NCBI RefSeq assembly: GCF_001698815.1
Contig: NZ_LGSI01000051.1
Coordinates: forward strand, 62,001-126,000
Origin: Pseudomonas syringae
Lineage (GTDB): Bacteria; Pseudomonadota; Gammaproteobacteria; Pseudomonadales; Pseudomonadaceae
Reading direction: 5' to 3'
Length of the DNA stretch: 64,000 nucleotides
Part shown: positions 1 through 8,978 of the stretch, piece after piece
Position numbering within the stretch: the first letter of the stretch is position 1
Layout: every line of letters starts with the position of its first letter
The notes under the pieces: generated by a model
The model's input: only the letters and a program-made list of their open reading frames with translations
Databases searched by the model: none
Told to the model about the DNA's origin: nothing
Program-made: the position numbers and the translations under genes

Positions 1-2
1 GT

Positions 3-1526
3 TCGACGATCAACCACGTCACGCCCCGCCACGAGCAGGGCGCGGGTTTCATGGCGGATGGCTATGCCCGCACCAGCGGCAAACCCGGCGTGTGTTTCAT
101 CATCACCGGCCCCGGCATGACCAACATCACCACGGCGATGGGCCAGGCGTATGCCGACTCGATCCCGATGCTGGTCATTTCCAGCGTGCAATCGCGCAAC
201 CAACTGGGCGGCGGGCGCGGCAAGCTGCACGAGTTGCCTTCGCAAAGTGCGCTGGTGGCTGGCGTCGCGGCGTTTTCCCATACCTTGATGTCGGCGAGTG
301 AATTGCCGGGTGTGCTGGCACGCGCGTTTGCCTTGTTCCAGGCCGGTCGCCCGCGGCCGGTGCATATCGAGATTCCTCTGGATGTCCTGGTGGAGGAGGC
401 CGATGAGCTGCTGCAAAGCAAGCCAGTCAACGTTTATCGCTCCGGCGCGGCACCTGCGGCCGTGACGCAAATGGCCAGCCTGCTGGCCAAGGCCAAACGC
501 CCGTTGATCCTTGCCGGCGGCGGGGCCATCGATGCGGCACAAGCGTTGATGAAACTGGCGGAGCAGTTGGACGCGCCGGTTGCGCTGACCATTAACGCCA
601 AAGGCATGCTGCCATCGCGGCATCCGCTGCTGATCGGCTCGACGCAATCCCTGGCGCCGACGCGGGCGCTGGTCATGGATGCCGACGTGGTCCTGGCTAT
701 TGGCACCGAGTTGGCGGAAACCGATTACGACATCACCTTCACCGACAGCTTCAAGATTCCCGGCACACTGCTGCGCATCGACATCGATCCGGATCAGACC
801 GTGCGTAATTTCCCGCCAGCGGTTGCGCTGGTTTCCGATGCTGAAATCGCGGTCAATGCGTTGCTCACCGAGCTGGTTGGCCAACATCGGGAAGAGCGCC
901 TTGAGGATTGGGGCCGCACCCGCGCCGCCGCGTTGCGTGACACCCTTGAAACGTCCTGGGACAGCGCAACACGCGGGCAAACCCGATTCCTGCAAACCGT
1001 GCTCGACGTCCTGCCTGACGTGGTGCTGGTCGGCGACTCCACTCAGCCGGTATATACCGGCAACCTGACGTTGAATCTGGAGCACCCGCGCCGCTGGTTC
1101 AACTCCTCCACAGGCTACGGCACTTTGGGTTACGCCTTGCCCGCAGCCATCGGCGCCTGGCTGGGCTGCTCTGATTCCGGGGCGCGCAATCCGGTCGTCT
1201 GCCTGATTGGTGATGGCGGTTTGCAATTCACCCTCGCGGAACTGGCCAGCGCGGTGGAAGCACGCACGCCGATCATCGTGTTGCTGTGGAATAACCAGGG
1301 CTACGAAGAGATCAAGAAATACATGCTCAACCGCGCCATCGAGCCGGTTGGCGTGGACATCTACACGCCGGATTTCGTCGGCGTGGCCAAGGCCCTGGGC
1401 TGCGCGGCACAGGCGGTGTCCGGTGTTGAAGAATTGAAGGTCGCGTTGCAGGCCGCGCACGAACGTCCGGGACCGACCTTGATTGAAATCGACCAGCAGG
1501 TCTGGATGAACGGGATGCAAGACTGA
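3..1526 (+). CDS. aruI: Thiamine-diphosphate decarboxylase, 5-guanidino-2-oxopentanoate decarboxylase-like (5' end outside window)
   Basis: The reading frame is open from base 3, so the true start lies upstream; an internal ATG at 51 is not the start because the conserved HVTPRHEQGAGFMADGYAR segment of the ThDP N-terminal domain precedes and spans it. The C-terminal ThDP-binding motif is present (GDGG followed by WNNQGY). In the AruI family the enzyme decarboxylates the 2-oxo acid made from arginine by transamination to 4-guanidinobutyraldehyde. The next gene, an aldehyde dehydrogenase, overlaps the stop (TGATG) and would oxidise that aldehyde. The family assignment comes from remembered similarity of the N-terminal region. 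A benzoylformate- or acetolactate-type activity remains possible, though no ALS small-subunit gene is present. Confidence 0.75.
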   Translation, partial: STINHVTPRHEQGAGFMADGYARTSGKPGVCFIITGPGMTNITTAMGQAYADSIPMLVISSVQSRNQLGGGRGKLHELPSQSALVAGVAAFSHTLMSASELPGVLARAFALFQAGRPRPVHIEIPLDVLVEEADELLQSKPVNVYRSGAAPAAVTQMASLLAKAKRPLILAGGGAIDAAQALMKLAEQLDAPVALTINAKGMLPSRHPLLIGSTQSLAPTRALVMDADVVLAIGTELAETDYDITFTDSFKIPGTLLRIDIDPDQTVRNFPPAVALVSDAEIAVNALLTELVGQHREERLEDWGRTRAAALRDTLETSWDSATRGQTRFLQTVLDVLPDVVLVGDSTQPVYTGNLTLNLEHPRRWFNSSTGYGTLGYALPAAIGAWLGCSDSGARNPVVCLIGDGGLQFTLAELASAVEARTPIIVLLWNNQGYEEIKKYMLNRAIEPVGVDIYTPDFVGVAKALGCAAQAVSGVEELKVALQAAHERPGPTLIEIDQQVWMNGMQD

Positions 1527-2974
1527 TGAGCATGATGACTGTGCAACACGGCGTTTATATCAACGGACAATGGCGTTCGGGCAGCGAATTGCTGACGGTG
1601 ATCAACCCGGCAACCGAGGCGCAGTTGGCGACGGTTGCCGGCGGCGATGCCTTGGCGGTGGATCAGGCGGTGCAGGCCGCGAGTGTGGCATTTGCCTCGT
1701 GGTCAAAGACCTCCGGCGCGGCGCGGGGCAGGATTCTGCGTGCTATCGCCGCTGGCGTCGCCGAACAGCGCGTGACCTTGATGCAGCTGCAATCGAGCAA
1801 CAACGGCAAGCCCGAGTTTGAAGCTGCCATCGATGTCGATGATGTCATCGCCACCTTTGAATATTACGCGGGCCTCGCCGAGGCGCTGGATGAGCAGCAG
1901 GATCGGCCCGTCGTGTTGCCCAGTGAAGATTTCACTGCGCGTTTGCGGCGTGAGCCGTGTGGCGTGGTCGGGCTGATCGTGCCGTGGAATTTTCCCATGG
2001 TGACCACCGCCTGGAAACTCGCCCCGGCATTGGCGGCTGGTTGTTGCGTGGTCCTCAAACCCTCTGAAGTCACGCCGTTGGCCGAACTGCAGCTGGCGAA
2101 GATCATTGCCGCCAGCGGCCTGCCGGAGGGCGTGTTCAATCTGGTCTGCGGGACTGGTCTTGCCGTTGGCGCGCCCATGGCCGCCGATCCGCGCATCGCG
2201 AAAATCTCTTTCACCGGCAGCAATGCCGTCGGCGTGCAAGTCATGCAGCGCGCCGCTGAAACCGTCAAGGGCGTGAGCCTGGAGCTGGGTGGCAAGTCGT
2301 CGCTGCTGGTATTGGCCGATGCGGATCTGGATCTGGCGGTCGAACTGGCCAGTGGCGGCGGCTATTTCAATGCCGGGCAAATGTGCTCGGCCACCAGCCG
2401 CGTATTGGTCGCCCAGGCATTGCTACCGGAATTTTTACAACGCCTGACCGCCCGGGCCGACGCGATTCAAGTCGGCGAGCCGTCGGAGGAGGGCGTGGAA
2501 ATGGGCCCGCTGGTCAATCAGGCGCAATATCAGCGCGTGATTGCCCATATCGAAGCCGGCAAACAGGCCGGTGCGCGGCTGTTATGCGGCGGCGAACGCC
2601 CGGCTGATCGTCCGTTGGGCTATTTTTTACGGCCCACGGTGTTCACTGACGTGCCCCTGGACAGTGCATTGTGGCGCGCGGAGATTTTCGGACCGGTGCT
2701 CTGTGTGCGGGGTTTTGCCTCGGAAACCGAAGCCATTGCTCTGGCCAATGACAGTGAATACGGGCTGGTGGCCAGCGTGGTCGGCGCCGATCCGCAGGCA
2801 GCCGAACGGGTCGCCAATGCCCTGCAAGCCGGACTGGTGTGGATCAACGCGCCACAGGTGATTTTCCCGCAGGCGGCCTGGGGCGGTTACAAACAAAGCA
2901 GCCTAGGGCGCGAGTTGGGGCCTTGGGGCATGCAGGCTTTCCAGGAAATAAAACACGTCATCCGCGCTGCCTGA
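1526..2974 (+). CDS. NAD(P)-dependent aldehyde dehydrogenase
   Basis: A 482-residue protein of normal length for the ALDH superfamily. The nucleotide-binding PWNFP motif, the general base Glu253 in LELGGKS and the catalytic Cys287 in NAGQMCS are all present, 34 residues apart as expected. The ATG overlaps the stop of the decarboxylase gene, so the two are translationally coupled. In this context it probably oxidises 4-guanidinobutyraldehyde or a related aminoaldehyde to the acid. The sequence resembles betaine/4-aminobutyraldehyde dehydrogenases, but substrate specificity cannot be read from it. The enzyme is cytosolic, with no signal peptide. Confidence 0.85.
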   Translation: MSMMTVQHGVYINGQWRSGSELLTVINPATEAQLATVAGGDALAVDQAVQAASVAFASWSKTSGAARGRILRAIAAGVAEQRVTLMQLQSSNNGKPEFEAAIDVDDVIATFEYYAGLAEALDEQQDRPVVLPSEDFTARLRREPCGVVGLIVPWNFPMVTTAWKLAPALAAGCCVVLKPSEVTPLAELQLAKIIAASGLPEGVFNLVCGTGLAVGAPMAADPRIAKISFTGSNAVGVQVMQRAAETVKGVSLELGGKSSLLVLADADLDLAVELASGGGYFNAGQMCSATSRVLVAQALLPEFLQRLTARADAIQVGEPSEEGVEMGPLVNQAQYQRVIAHIEAGKQAGARLLCGGERPADRPLGYFLRPTVFTDVPLDSALWRAEIFGPVLCVRGFASETEAIALANDSEYGLVASVVGADPQAAERVANALQAGLVWINAPQVIFPQAAWGGYKQSSLGRELGPWGMQAFQEIKHVIRAA

Positions 2975-2991
2975 TCGGGCACGAACGGCTC

Positions 2992-3018
2992 ACGCATGCC
3001 TCTTGGCGAGGCATGCGT
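2992..3018. repeat. Perfect 11-bp inverted repeat hairpin
   Basis: ACGCATGCCTC and its exact complement flank a 5-base loop, 17 bases after the aldehyde dehydrogenase stop. No T-tract follows, so it is not a classical terminator. It may protect the upstream mRNA or separate the catabolic pair from the transporter genes. Confidence 0.6.
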
Positions 3019-3200
3019 TGGACACATGGCTTCAATGACAAATTTTCGATTGTTGAGGGTTCGACGGGCACTCAGGATGACCTCGCCGACTCAGCTGATG
3101 CGCCCGGATCACGGGCCTTTGGTGAGAGCTTCGGGAACGCGGTTCGCCTGTCGCGACGATGCGTCACCTTCAACATGCAGCAACGAAAATGGAGTCCAGA

Positions 3201-4304
3201 ATGGGCCAGCATGATCTGAACAGAAGACAGTTCATCAAGACAGTGGGCGTCGCATCGGTAGCCGCGGCAGCCATGTCGATGCCGTTCATCCGCGCCAACG
3301 CCAGCGACACCAGGTTCCAGGGCAAGACCCTGCGTCTGCTGACCTGGTCCGATGATACCGGCCTGGCCGCGTTGCGCAACATTGCGGCAACCTTCGAAGC
3401 CAAGACCGGCGCCAAGGTTATTGCCGACCGCACCGGCAGCACCTCGGAAATGGTCGCCAAGCTCAAGGCTGGCGGTGATCGCCCGCAATACGACGTCATT
3501 ACCCTGGCTGGCGTCGGCGCCGAAGGCCTGGCAGCGGCCGGTCTGCTGGAAAAACCTGACCTCAACCGCATCCCCAACATCGTCGACGTCCCGGAAAAAT
3601 ACCGCACCGGCGCCAACGGCCACGGCATCGGTTATCTGCTGTGGTGCAACAGCCTGATCTACAGCACGCGCACCGTGAAGGAAGCGCCGGACAGCTACGC
3701 CGCCTTGTGGGACAAGGACCTGGCGCCGAGCATTTTCCTGCCGCCGCCGAACTGGACCGAGGCCATGGACCTGATCATCATCGCCGCCAAGCTGGCCGGT
3801 GGTGACGAACACAATATCGAGCCGGGCTTCAAGAAGCTCGCCGAGCTCAAGGATCGCGTGGTGACGTTGGGCGAGAACCCGAACCAGATCGCCGAACTGT
3901 TCCGCACCGGCTCGCTGGACATGGGCGGCCTATACGCTCCAGCGTTTTTTCCGAATCAGATTCGTGATCCGGCCTACGGTCTAGGCGCCACGTTCGGCAT
4001 GAAAGAAGGCTTCTATACCGATCTGATGCAGTCGGTCCTGCCGAAAAATCGTCCGGGTGATACCGATTTGGCCTACGCCTTCATCAACCACTCTCTGGAC
4101 CCGCTGGTGCAGGGCAAGATGGCTGAAGATATCTACAACGGGCCGGTCAACTCCAAGGCAATTATCTCCGCCGAGGCGCGCAAGAGCCCGTACATCCTTA
4201 CCCCGGAGCAAATCGCCGACAAAGCGATCATGCACGACAACGCTTTCCTGGCCACCGTGCACGACCAGTGGATTCGCCGCTATACCGAGATTTTCTCTTC
4301 CTGA
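3201..4304 (+). CDS. Polyamine-type ABC transporter substrate-binding protein (Tat signal)
   Basis: The start at 3201 is chosen because GGAG lies 7 bases upstream; it gives 367 residues. A twin-arginine signal (NRRQFIK, about residues 7-13) and an Ala-rich hydrophobic stretch follow, so the protein is exported folded to the periplasm. The rest matches the PotD-like/extracellular binding protein group 1 fold (TLRLLTWSDDTG..., FEAKTGAKVIADRTGS). It is followed by two permeases and an ATPase of the same class. From context the ligand may be a guanidino compound or polyamine feeding the decarboxylase and dehydrogenase upstream; this is inference. Confidence 0.85.
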   Translation: MGQHDLNRRQFIKTVGVASVAAAAMSMPFIRANASDTRFQGKTLRLLTWSDDTGLAALRNIAATFEAKTGAKVIADRTGSTSEMVAKLKAGGDRPQYDVITLAGVGAEGLAAAGLLEKPDLNRIPNIVDVPEKYRTGANGHGIGYLLWCNSLIYSTRTVKEAPDSYAALWDKDLAPSIFLPPPNWTEAMDLIIIAAKLAGGDEHNIEPGFKKLAELKDRVVTLGENPNQIAELFRTGSLDMGGLYAPAFFPNQIRDPAYGLGATFGMKEGFYTDLMQSVLPKNRPGDTDLAYAFINHSLDPLVQGKMAEDIYNGPVNSKAIISAEARKSPYILTPEQIADKAIMHDNAFLATVHDQWIRRYTEIFSS

Positions 4305-4309
4305 GAAAT

Positions 4310-4399
4310 GTGGGAGCGAGCTTGCTCGCGAAGGGGCAGGTGCATCAGACACTTTCAGTGGGTCTGAAACATTGCTTTCGCAAGCGAGCTTGCTCCCAC
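4310..4399. repeat. REP doublet (inverted pair)
   Basis: Two copies of the GTGGGAGCGAGCTTGCTCGCGAA-type palindromic element lie in opposite orientation about 40 bases apart, between the binding-protein and permease genes. This layout is typical of pseudomonad REPIN elements and may adjust the expression ratio within the operon. Confidence 0.9.
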
Positions 4400-4462
4400 A
4401 ATCCCGGGTTTCATTGCAGAGCGTCGGGTGATACCTCGGTTACTAATAAAGAGAACACCACC

Positions 4463-5371
4463 ATGGAACACCAACCCTTGACCCGCCCGGTAGCCGTGGT
4501 TGTTGCACGCAAACCGAGGACATTCTCCCCAACCGCCCGCGCCTGGCTGTTCCTCACGCCATCGATGCTGTTCATGGCGGTCTTGATTGCCGCCAGCCTG
4601 TTGGTGCTGCGCATGAGCGTTGGCACCAAGGGCGCGGAGTGGACCGGTTTCAGCCTGGACAGTTATGCCCAACTGCTGGAACCCTATTACTTGAAATCGT
4701 TGCTGCTGACCTTGCGCCTGGCACTGATCAGCGCCGTGATTGCCGTGATCCTGGCGATCCCGGTCGGCTACACCATGTCGCGTCTGCAATCGCCCTTCAT
4801 CCGACGCCTATTTCTGGCTGCCGTATTGCTGCCGCTGCTGGTCAACCTGCTGCTGCAAAGCTATGGCTGGCTGGTGATTCTCGGTCCGGGCGGCATGCTC
4901 AATCAGGCGCTCAAAGGCATGGGCCTGATCACGCGGCCGATCATGATGTTGTACAACCAGAACGGCGTGTTGATGGGGCTGGTGCAGACCGCGTTCCCCC
5001 TTGCGGTGCTGCCGATTGCCAGCGCCATGCGCGGCGTTTCCCGCAGCTACGAAGAAGCGGCCGCGACCCTTGGCGCCAGCCGCTTTCAGGTGTTTCGTCA
5101 GGTCGTTCTGCCCATGAGCCTACCGGGGATTATTACCGGTGCCACCTTGGTGTTTGCCTACAACGCCAGCAGTTTTGTCGTACCGCTGCTGCTGGGCGGC
5201 AGGCGTGTGCCGATGCTGGCGGTCATGGTTCACGACCAGATCGCACCGTTGATGAACTGGCCCGCGGCCTCGGCAGCGGGTGTGGTGCTGATTATCACGA
5301 CGCTGGCGATCATGACCCTTTCGGAATACATCACCGGGCGTCGACGCCGCATGCTGGAGGCTTCGCAATGA
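4463..5371 (+). CDS. ABC transporter permease (PotB-like)
   Basis: The start at 4463 (MEHQPLTRPV) is preferred over upstream in-frame starts that would translate the REP element; it gives 302 residues. There are about six hydrophobic segments. The cytoplasmic EAA loop is recognisable (SYEEAAATLGASRFQVFRQV followed by LPMSLPGI), the docking site for the ATPase. It forms the inner-membrane channel with the next gene product, whose ATG overlaps this stop (ATGA). The family is the spermidine/putrescine-type binding-protein-dependent permeases. Confidence 0.88.
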   Translation: MEHQPLTRPVAVVVARKPRTFSPTARAWLFLTPSMLFMAVLIAASLLVLRMSVGTKGAEWTGFSLDSYAQLLEPYYLKSLLLTLRLALISAVIAVILAIPVGYTMSRLQSPFIRRLFLAAVLLPLLVNLLLQSYGWLVILGPGGMLNQALKGMGLITRPIMMLYNQNGVLMGLVQTAFPLAVLPIASAMRGVSRSYEEAAATLGASRFQVFRQVVLPMSLPGIITGATLVFAYNASSFVVPLLLGGRRVPMLAVMVHDQIAPLMNWPAASAAGVVLIITTLAIMTLSEYITGRRRRMLEASQ

Positions 5372-6225
5372 GTCTTTCGACGAAAAAACGCTTTCGCCTG
5401 CAACCGGTTCTACCTGGCGATACCGGCCGTTTCGCGGCAATTCTGTCCGGTTTCATCCTGCTGCTGGCGGTCATGCCGATCCTGACCATGATCGTCATGT
5501 CATTCAGCGGCGCATCGAACCTGGATTTCCCGCCTTCCAGCTACAGCCTCAAATGGTATGAAGCGGCCTGGCGCACCTTTGTTTCGCCGGACTCCAGCGA
5601 TGTTCTGAGCCTGGGCAAAGCCATGACCACCAGCCTGTTGGTGGCCTGCCTGACCATGGTTTTTGCGACGATTATCGCCGTGCCTGCTTCCTACGCGCTG
5701 ACCCGCTGCGAATTTCGCGGCAAGGCCGTGGCCATGCAATTGATGTCCCTGCCGCTGGTGTTTCCCATGGTGGTGTTGGGCCTGGCGCTGTTGCTGATAT
5801 TCGACAGCCTGCCGTTCCACATGGACACCTCGCGGCTGGTGATTGCCCACGTGATCCTGGCGCTGCCCTTCGTGGTGAAAAACTGCACGGCGGCGATGAT
5901 GTCCATCGGCAGCGAAGTGGAGGAGGCCGCGCAAATGCTCGGTGCTTCGCCGCTGCGGGCGATTGTCGACGTCGTGGTGCCGCTGATGAAGTCGGGAATT
6001 CTCGCCGGCATGCTGCTGGCGTTCATCGTCTCGTTCAACGAATTCACCGTGACCTACTTTCTCTACAACATCGATGTGATGACCGTGCCGATCTGGATGT
6101 ACAGCCGCACCGTGTCGTCGCTGGATCCAACTGTTTTTTCCTTCGCCGTGCTGATCGTGCTCATCGACTTCGTCCTGATCTGGGCGCTGGAGAAGCTGGT
6201 TGGCGAAGGTGGCGTCTCGTTCTGA
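5368..6225 (+). CDS. ABC transporter permease (PotC-like)
   Basis: The ATG at 5368 overlaps the preceding stop, showing translational coupling; a much longer in-frame opening that runs back over the first permease is a frame shadow. The 285-residue protein begins with a cytoplasmic basic stretch and then has about six membrane segments. The EAA loop reads EVEEAAQMLGASPLRAIVDVV. It pairs with the PotB-like permease in a heterodimeric channel for the polyamine-type importer of this operon. Confidence 0.88.
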   Translation: MSLSTKKRFRLQPVLPGDTGRFAAILSGFILLLAVMPILTMIVMSFSGASNLDFPPSSYSLKWYEAAWRTFVSPDSSDVLSLGKAMTTSLLVACLTMVFATIIAVPASYALTRCEFRGKAVAMQLMSLPLVFPMVVLGLALLLIFDSLPFHMDTSRLVIAHVILALPFVVKNCTAAMMSIGSEVEEAAQMLGASPLRAIVDVVVPLMKSGILAGMLLAFIVSFNEFTVTYFLYNIDVMTVPIWMYSRTVSSLDPTVFSFAVLIVLIDFVLIWALEKLVGEGGVSF

Positions 6226-6248
6226 TTGCCCATTGAGGTTTACAAAAA

Positions 6249-7304
6249 ATGACCGGATTGATTCTGGAAAACGTAGAGAAATACTACGGCTCGGCGTGTG
6301 CGGTAACTGACGTCAATCTGCACCTGCCGGAAGGCAAGCTGGTGTGCTTTCTCGGCCCGTCCGGCTGCGGCAAGACCACCTTGTTGCGCATGATCGCCGG
6401 GCTGGAAACCCTGACCAGCGGCGAAATCCGCCTGGACGGTGAAGACATCAGCCATACGCCGGCGCATCAGCGCAATTTCGGCATGGTGTTCCAGTCGCTG
6501 GCGCTGTTCCCGCACATGACCGTCGGCGAAAACATCGCTTACCCGCTCAAGCTACGCGGCGTCGGCAAGCCCGAGCAAAAGGCACGGGTCAGTGAGTTGC
6601 TGGAGTTGATCCAGTTGCAGCAAATGGTTGATCGCCCGGTGGCAAAATTGTCTGGCGGCCAGCGTCAACGCGTGGCGATAGCCCGGGCCATCGCTTCGCA
6701 TCCCAAGCTGCTGTTGCTCGACGAGCCTTTATCAGCGCTGGACGCCAAGCTGCGCGAGTCCATGCAAGTGGAAATCCGCCAGCTGCAAAAGCGCCTGAAT
6801 ATCACCACGATTCTGGTCACCCACGACCAGCGCGAGGCCATGACCATGGCCGATATCGTCGTGGTGCTGGGCGAACATCGGATACAACAGGTGGGCACGC
6901 CCATCGAGATTTACCGCAATCCGGCCAATGAATTTGTGGCGGACTTTATCGGCTCGGGCAATATCTTTGCGGCGACTGCGCTGGGTAACGGAAGGGTCGG
7001 CATGCCGGGCGGGGAAGCGCTGAATGTGCCGATCAGCGACAGCATCGTTGTCGGCTCCAACATCAAAATGCTGGTTCGCCCTGAAGACTTGCAGCTGTCA
7101 CTGCCGCAAACCGCAGCAGCAAATCAGCTGGCGGGCACCGTGACCTTCATTCGTGACATTGGCGCGACCATTGAAACCACGGTCGATTGTTCCGGCGTGT
7201 CGCTGACTGCGCTGAGCACGCCGAATCAGTGTGTGGGGCTGAGCATTGGCAATCTGGTATCGGTAACCATTCCAGCCGAAGCCTGCCGGGTGTTGAGCGC
7301 CTGA
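6249..7304 (+). CDS. ABC transporter ATP-binding protein (PotA-like)
   Basis: A 351-residue ATPase with Walker A GPSGCGKT at residues 36-43, signature LSGGQRQRV, Walker B LLLLDEPLSALD and an H-loop (THDQREAMTMAD). The C-terminal third is the TOBE domain of the polyamine/spermidine subclass. It follows the PotC-like permease by 23 bases and ends the transport operon. It energises uptake at the inner membrane. Confidence 0.92.
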   Translation: MTGLILENVEKYYGSACAVTDVNLHLPEGKLVCFLGPSGCGKTTLLRMIAGLETLTSGEIRLDGEDISHTPAHQRNFGMVFQSLALFPHMTVGENIAYPLKLRGVGKPEQKARVSELLELIQLQQMVDRPVAKLSGGQRQRVAIARAIASHPKLLLLDEPLSALDAKLRESMQVEIRQLQKRLNITTILVTHDQREAMTMADIVVVLGEHRIQQVGTPIEIYRNPANEFVADFIGSGNIFAATALGNGRVGMPGGEALNVPISDSIVVGSNIKMLVRPEDLQLSLPQTAAANQLAGTVTFIRDIGATIETTVDCSGVSLTALSTPNQCVGLSIGNLVSVTIPAEACRVLSA

Positions 7305-7317
7305 CTCCGCAAACCGG

Positions 7318-8247
7318 TCAAACGATCTTGCGCAGGCGCGCCAAATCCCGAAGCGGTGGCGCGCCGAACTGTCGGCTGTATTCCCGGCTGAACTGCGACG
7401 CGCTTTCATAGCCTACTTTGTATCCAGCGGCGGACGCATCCAGGCCGTCGGCCAGCATCAAGCGCCGGGCTTCTTGCAGGCGCAGTTGCTTCTGGTATTG
7501 CAGCGGACTCATGGCCGTCACCGCTTTAAAACGGTGATGCAGGGTCGAGACACTCAAATTGACTTCCCGCGCCAACTCTTCGATGCGCAACGGCTCGCCG
7601 AAGTGCGTGTTCAGCCAAGTGATTGCCTGGGTTACGCGATGAGTCTGGCAGTTGGCGATGGCAATTTCGTACAAGCGATGTCCTTGTTGGCTACGCAGCA
7701 AGCGATAGAGGATTTCGCGTTTGATCAGCGGCGCGAGCATGGCGATGTCTTTCGGGTTGTCCAGTAAACGCGACAGCCGCAGTACCGCGTCCAGCAACTG
7801 CGTGTCGATGCGCTCGATATACAAGCCGCGCCCGCTCGGGCGGGTCGGCACGCTCATGGGGCCGGCTTCGGCAATCAGCGCATTGATTTCAACGGGATCG
7901 ATATCCAGGCGCAACGCCAGGTTGGGGTTATCCACCGTTGCGTTGACGATCTTGCCGCTCAATGGCATCGCCACCGACACCACCAGATAATTCAGCGGAT
8001 CATAGGTGTAGGTTTCGTCGCCGAGTCGCACTTGCTTGCTGCCGTGAGCGAAGATACATAAAGCCGGTTGGGCCACGGCCGGCAGGCTCTCCGACGGACT
8101 TTCATAGCGGGACATGAACAGCGGCGCGATAGCGGTCTGGAACGAGCCTTCCTTCGGCGCATAGCGGCGAATCAGGTCAGCCAGCTCGGTGCGCTGCTTT
8201 TCCATGTCTTCGCTTAGCGTTTCAACGTGGCGTTCGAGCTGCGACAT
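7318..8247 (-). CDS. AraC-family transcriptional regulator with AraC_N domain
   Basis: The start at 8247 (MSQLERHVET) is preferred because AAAGGA lies 9 bases upstream; an earlier ATG at 8298 lacks this. It gives 309 residues. The N-terminal half resembles the AraC_N ligand domain. The C-terminal half has two helix-turn-helix motifs (IEELAREVNLSVSTLHHRFK and AAGYKVGYESASQFSREYSR). It converges on the polyamine-type transport operon and may regulate it or the divergent monooxygenase gene. A 21-bp-spaced direct repeat at 8317-8346 is a candidate binding site. Confidence 0.88.
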   Translation of the reverse strand: MSQLERHVETLSEDMEKQRTELADLIRRYAPKEGSFQTAIAPLFMSRYESPSESLPAVAQPALCIFAHGSKQVRLGDETYTYDPLNYLVVSVAMPLSGKIVNATVDNPNLALRLDIDPVEINALIAEAGPMSVPTRPSGRGLYIERIDTQLLDAVLRLSRLLDNPKDIAMLAPLIKREILYRLLRSQQGHRLYEIAIANCQTHRVTQAITWLNTHFGEPLRIEELAREVNLSVSTLHHRFKAVTAMSPLQYQKQLRLQEARRLMLADGLDASAAGYKVGYESASQFSREYSRQFGAPPLRDLARLRKIV

Positions 8248-8572
8248 GTATCGAGTCCTTTGATCCTTGGTGAATGCCCCCAGCTTATTTTTGTGCAAGC
8301 CAAAGCGCTACGCGATTCCTGCCGGATGATTGCCTGATCCTGCCGGGCGGTGTCGCGCGAGGCGATGCGACGGCCGGTTTGCCAGCATTCACGGTAGTTC
8401 GGTGGTTGCCTGCCAGGTCGAAGATTTAGCGCAGAAAACCGCCTCCGTGCAGAATCAGGCAAGAACCTGGCAGGAACTGTCTACCGGGTAATTGCCAGCA
8501 GCCTTTAATCTCAGCTCCTGTCGCAGCACTGCGAATTTTTCACGCGGCACGTAAAAACAAGGAGCCAGGACC
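8248..8572. other. Intergenic region between AraC gene and monooxygenase gene
   Basis: I see no gene in this 325-base stretch. It holds a direct repeat TCCTGCCGG/TCCTGCCGG (8317-8325 and 8338-8346) and a widely spaced inverted repeat CCTGCCAGGT/ACCTGGCAGG (8409-8418 and 8465-8474). Both could be regulator sites for the two divergent genes. Confidence 0.6.
8317..8346. promoter_or_regulatory. Candidate AraC-type operator (direct repeat)
   Basis: Two identical 9-mers TCCTGCCGG start 21 bp apart, two helical turns, as AraC-family proteins often prefer. The site lies 70-100 bp upstream of the AraC gene start. Assignment to that regulator is inference. Confidence 0.35.
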
Positions 8573-8914
8573 ATGCCTCAATCAACTTCGGTGAGCCATC
8601 TCGTTTTCGCCCGTGCCCGGATCGGTCAGAGTGACCAGCTCGGCGCACGCCTGGACAGTCTGATCGCGCCTTCGCTCAACGCTCCTGGATGCCTGGAGTT
8701 TGCCTTGCAGCATTCGGCGCAAGACCCCGATCTGTGGCTGATTTCCGGTTCATGGGCTGACGAACAGGCCATGAGCGCCTGGTTCAATACCCCGCATTTG
8801 CAGGTGTTTTCCGAGATCGTTCAGGAACTCATCGTCAGCAGCCTGGATTTTCATACCTTCGCTACCGACGACGGTGCCGATGCCAATGTGCAGCAGATGC
8901 TGCGCTCAATCTAG
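8573..8914 (+). CDS. Antibiotic biosynthesis monooxygenase (ABM) domain protein
   Basis: A 113-residue protein with the dimeric ferredoxin-like ABM fold pattern: an N-terminal strand (HLVFARARI), the PGCLEFALQHSAQDPDLWLISGSWAD segment in the middle, and the AMSAWFNTPHLQVF helix. Members are cofactor-independent quinol monooxygenases or heme-degrading enzymes, but many have no known substrate. AAGGAG sits 9 bases before the ATG. The gene is divergent from the AraC regulator. Confidence 0.8.
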   Translation: MPQSTSVSHLVFARARIGQSDQLGARLDSLIAPSLNAPGCLEFALQHSAQDPDLWLISGSWADEQAMSAWFNTPHLQVFSEIVQELIVSSLDFHTFATDDGADANVQQMLRSI

Positions 8915-8978
8915 GTAACCCACCGCAGCCCCGACCGTTTAGAATCCCCTGCTTTCCACGCACAGCAGGATCGCATTC

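Noticed and set aside
4639..5367. N-terminal extension of the second permease gene
   Set aside because: The upstream part runs out of frame over the first permease; the ATGA overlap at 5368 gives a normal-length protein.
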